Below, piece after piece: positions 14,405 to 14,953 of a stretch of DNA of 14,953 nt. The notes under the pieces are model-generated. The model saw only the letters and a list, made by a program, of their open reading frames with translations, was not told the origin of the DNA and did no database searches. Made by a program: the position numbers and the translations under genes. Position 1 is the first letter of the stretch. Every line of letters starts with the position of its first letter. Source of the stretch: ZC4RG42 sp036676355 (lineage in GTDB: Bacteria; Pseudomonadota; Gammaproteobacteria; Burkholderiales; SG8-39); NCBI GenBank assembly GCA_036676355.1, contig JAKFDA010000060.1:1-14953 (forward strand), written 5' to 3'.

Positions 14405-14953
14405 TCAGGCGTCGCGAGCGAGACGGATGCCGCTGAATTGCCAGCGCGCGGCGGGCGGAAAAAAGTTGCGGTAAGTCGATCGGATATGCGATCGGGGCGT
14501 CGCGCACGAGCCGCCGCGCAATACCTGCTGACCGCACATGAATTTGCCGTTGTATTCGCCCAGGGCGCCGCTCGCCGGTGTGAACCCTGGATAAGGCGCA
14601 TAGGCACTCGCCGTCCATTCCCAGACATCGCCATATAACTGCTGCGGCCCGGGTGAAGCACTCGCGACCGGCACCGGCTGCAACGCGCCCGATTCGACGA
14701 AATTCCCCGCGACCTGCGCCCGCGCCGCCGCGAACTCCCATTCGTACTCGGTCGGCAAACGCGAACCGACATAACGCGCATAGGCGTCCGCTTCGAAATA
14801 ACTCACGTGGCAAACCGGCTCGTCGAGGGCGAGCGGCTGCAAACCGTTCAGGGTGTGAACCAGCCACTCGCCGTCGCGCCGCTCCCAATACAGTGGCGCC
14901 TGCCAGCCTGCAGCGTTAACCGCTTCCCAGCCCGCGGACAGCCAGAACTCCGG
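14405..14953 (-). CDS. egtB: Ergothioneine biosynthesis protein EgtB, C-terminal part (5' end outside window)
   Basis: The 182 visible C-terminal residues belong to the formylglycine-generating-enzyme/sulfatase-modifying-factor fold. They carry the signatures of EgtB, the iron enzyme that joins a thiol donor to trimethylhistidine (hercynine) and oxidises it: PEFWLSAGW, APLYWERRDGEW, PVCHVSYFEADAYARY, RLPTEYEWEFAA, VWEWTASAYAPYPGF, EYNGKFM, LRGGSCATP and YRNFFPPAARWQFSGIRLARD. The DinB-like N-terminal half with most of the iron-binding histidines lies beyond the right edge, so integrity of the active site cannot be checked. In many proteobacteria egtD (histidine methyltransferase) follows egtB. 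Here alaS follows instead, so egtD must be upstream or elsewhere if the pathway is complete. Confidence 0.92.
   Translation of the reverse strand, partial: PEFWLSAGWEAVNAAGWQAPLYWERRDGEWLVHTLNGLQPLALDEPVCHVSYFEADAYARYVGSRLPTEYEWEFAAARAQVAGNFVESGALQPVPVASASPGPQQLYGDVWEWTASAYAPYPGFTPASGALGEYNGKFMCGQQVLRGGSCATPRSHIRSTYRNFFPPAARWQFSGIRLARDA

Noticed and set aside
14289..14888. A 200-codon in-frame extension upstream of alaS, suggesting an AlaS fusion protein
   Set aside because: The extension overlaps egtB in another frame, has no family features, and the AlaS start at 14288 gives the normal length and N-terminus.

Overview
The window looks like ordinary chromosomal sequence of a GC-rich proteobacterium, most likely a betaproteobacterium or a close gammaproteobacterium. 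This is inferred from an AroG-type DAHP synthase, a CIO-type cytochrome bd oxidase, a tripartite tricarboxylate transporter, a proteobacterial EgtB and a NYN/OST-HTH protein; I cannot name the genus. No integrase, transposase, phage gene, CRISPR array, rRNA or tRNA is visible. Thirteen protein genes can be supported; one of them (egtB) runs off the right edge.

Left part (1-6927, all + strand): a PduO-type cob(I)alamin adenosyltransferase; an ECF sigma factor overlapping its RskA-type anti-sigma factor; a YkvA/DUF1232 membrane protein overlapping a cation diffusion facilitator; the two subunits of a cyanide-insensitive-type quinol oxidase (cioA, cioB); and a NYN-domain protein with a C-terminal OST-HTH (LOTUS) region.

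Middle part (7031-10150, all - strand): aroG, then tctB and tctA of a tripartite tricarboxylate transporter without its periplasmic binding protein. The convergent junction with the left part holds an ATTCCC...GGGAAT inverted repeat. A 411-base region (10151-10561) separates the divergent aroG and a Lon-like AAA+ ATPase gene.

Right part (10562-14953): a stand-alone Lon-like AAA+ ATPase on +, facing alaS on -. The short gap between their ends contains an imperfect copy of a piece of the alaS 3' coding region. Behind alaS, on the same strand, is the 3' end of egtB (ergothioneine biosynthesis).

Functional links inside the window are limited: sigma with anti-sigma, cioA with cioB, tctB with tctA, and probably ykvA with the CDF transporter. 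I see no convincing evidence of a new multi-gene system. The most interesting items are the protease-less Lon-like ATPase, the duplicated alaS 3' fragment, the ATTCCC-type repeat, and a CDF transporter with an atypical transmembrane metal site.
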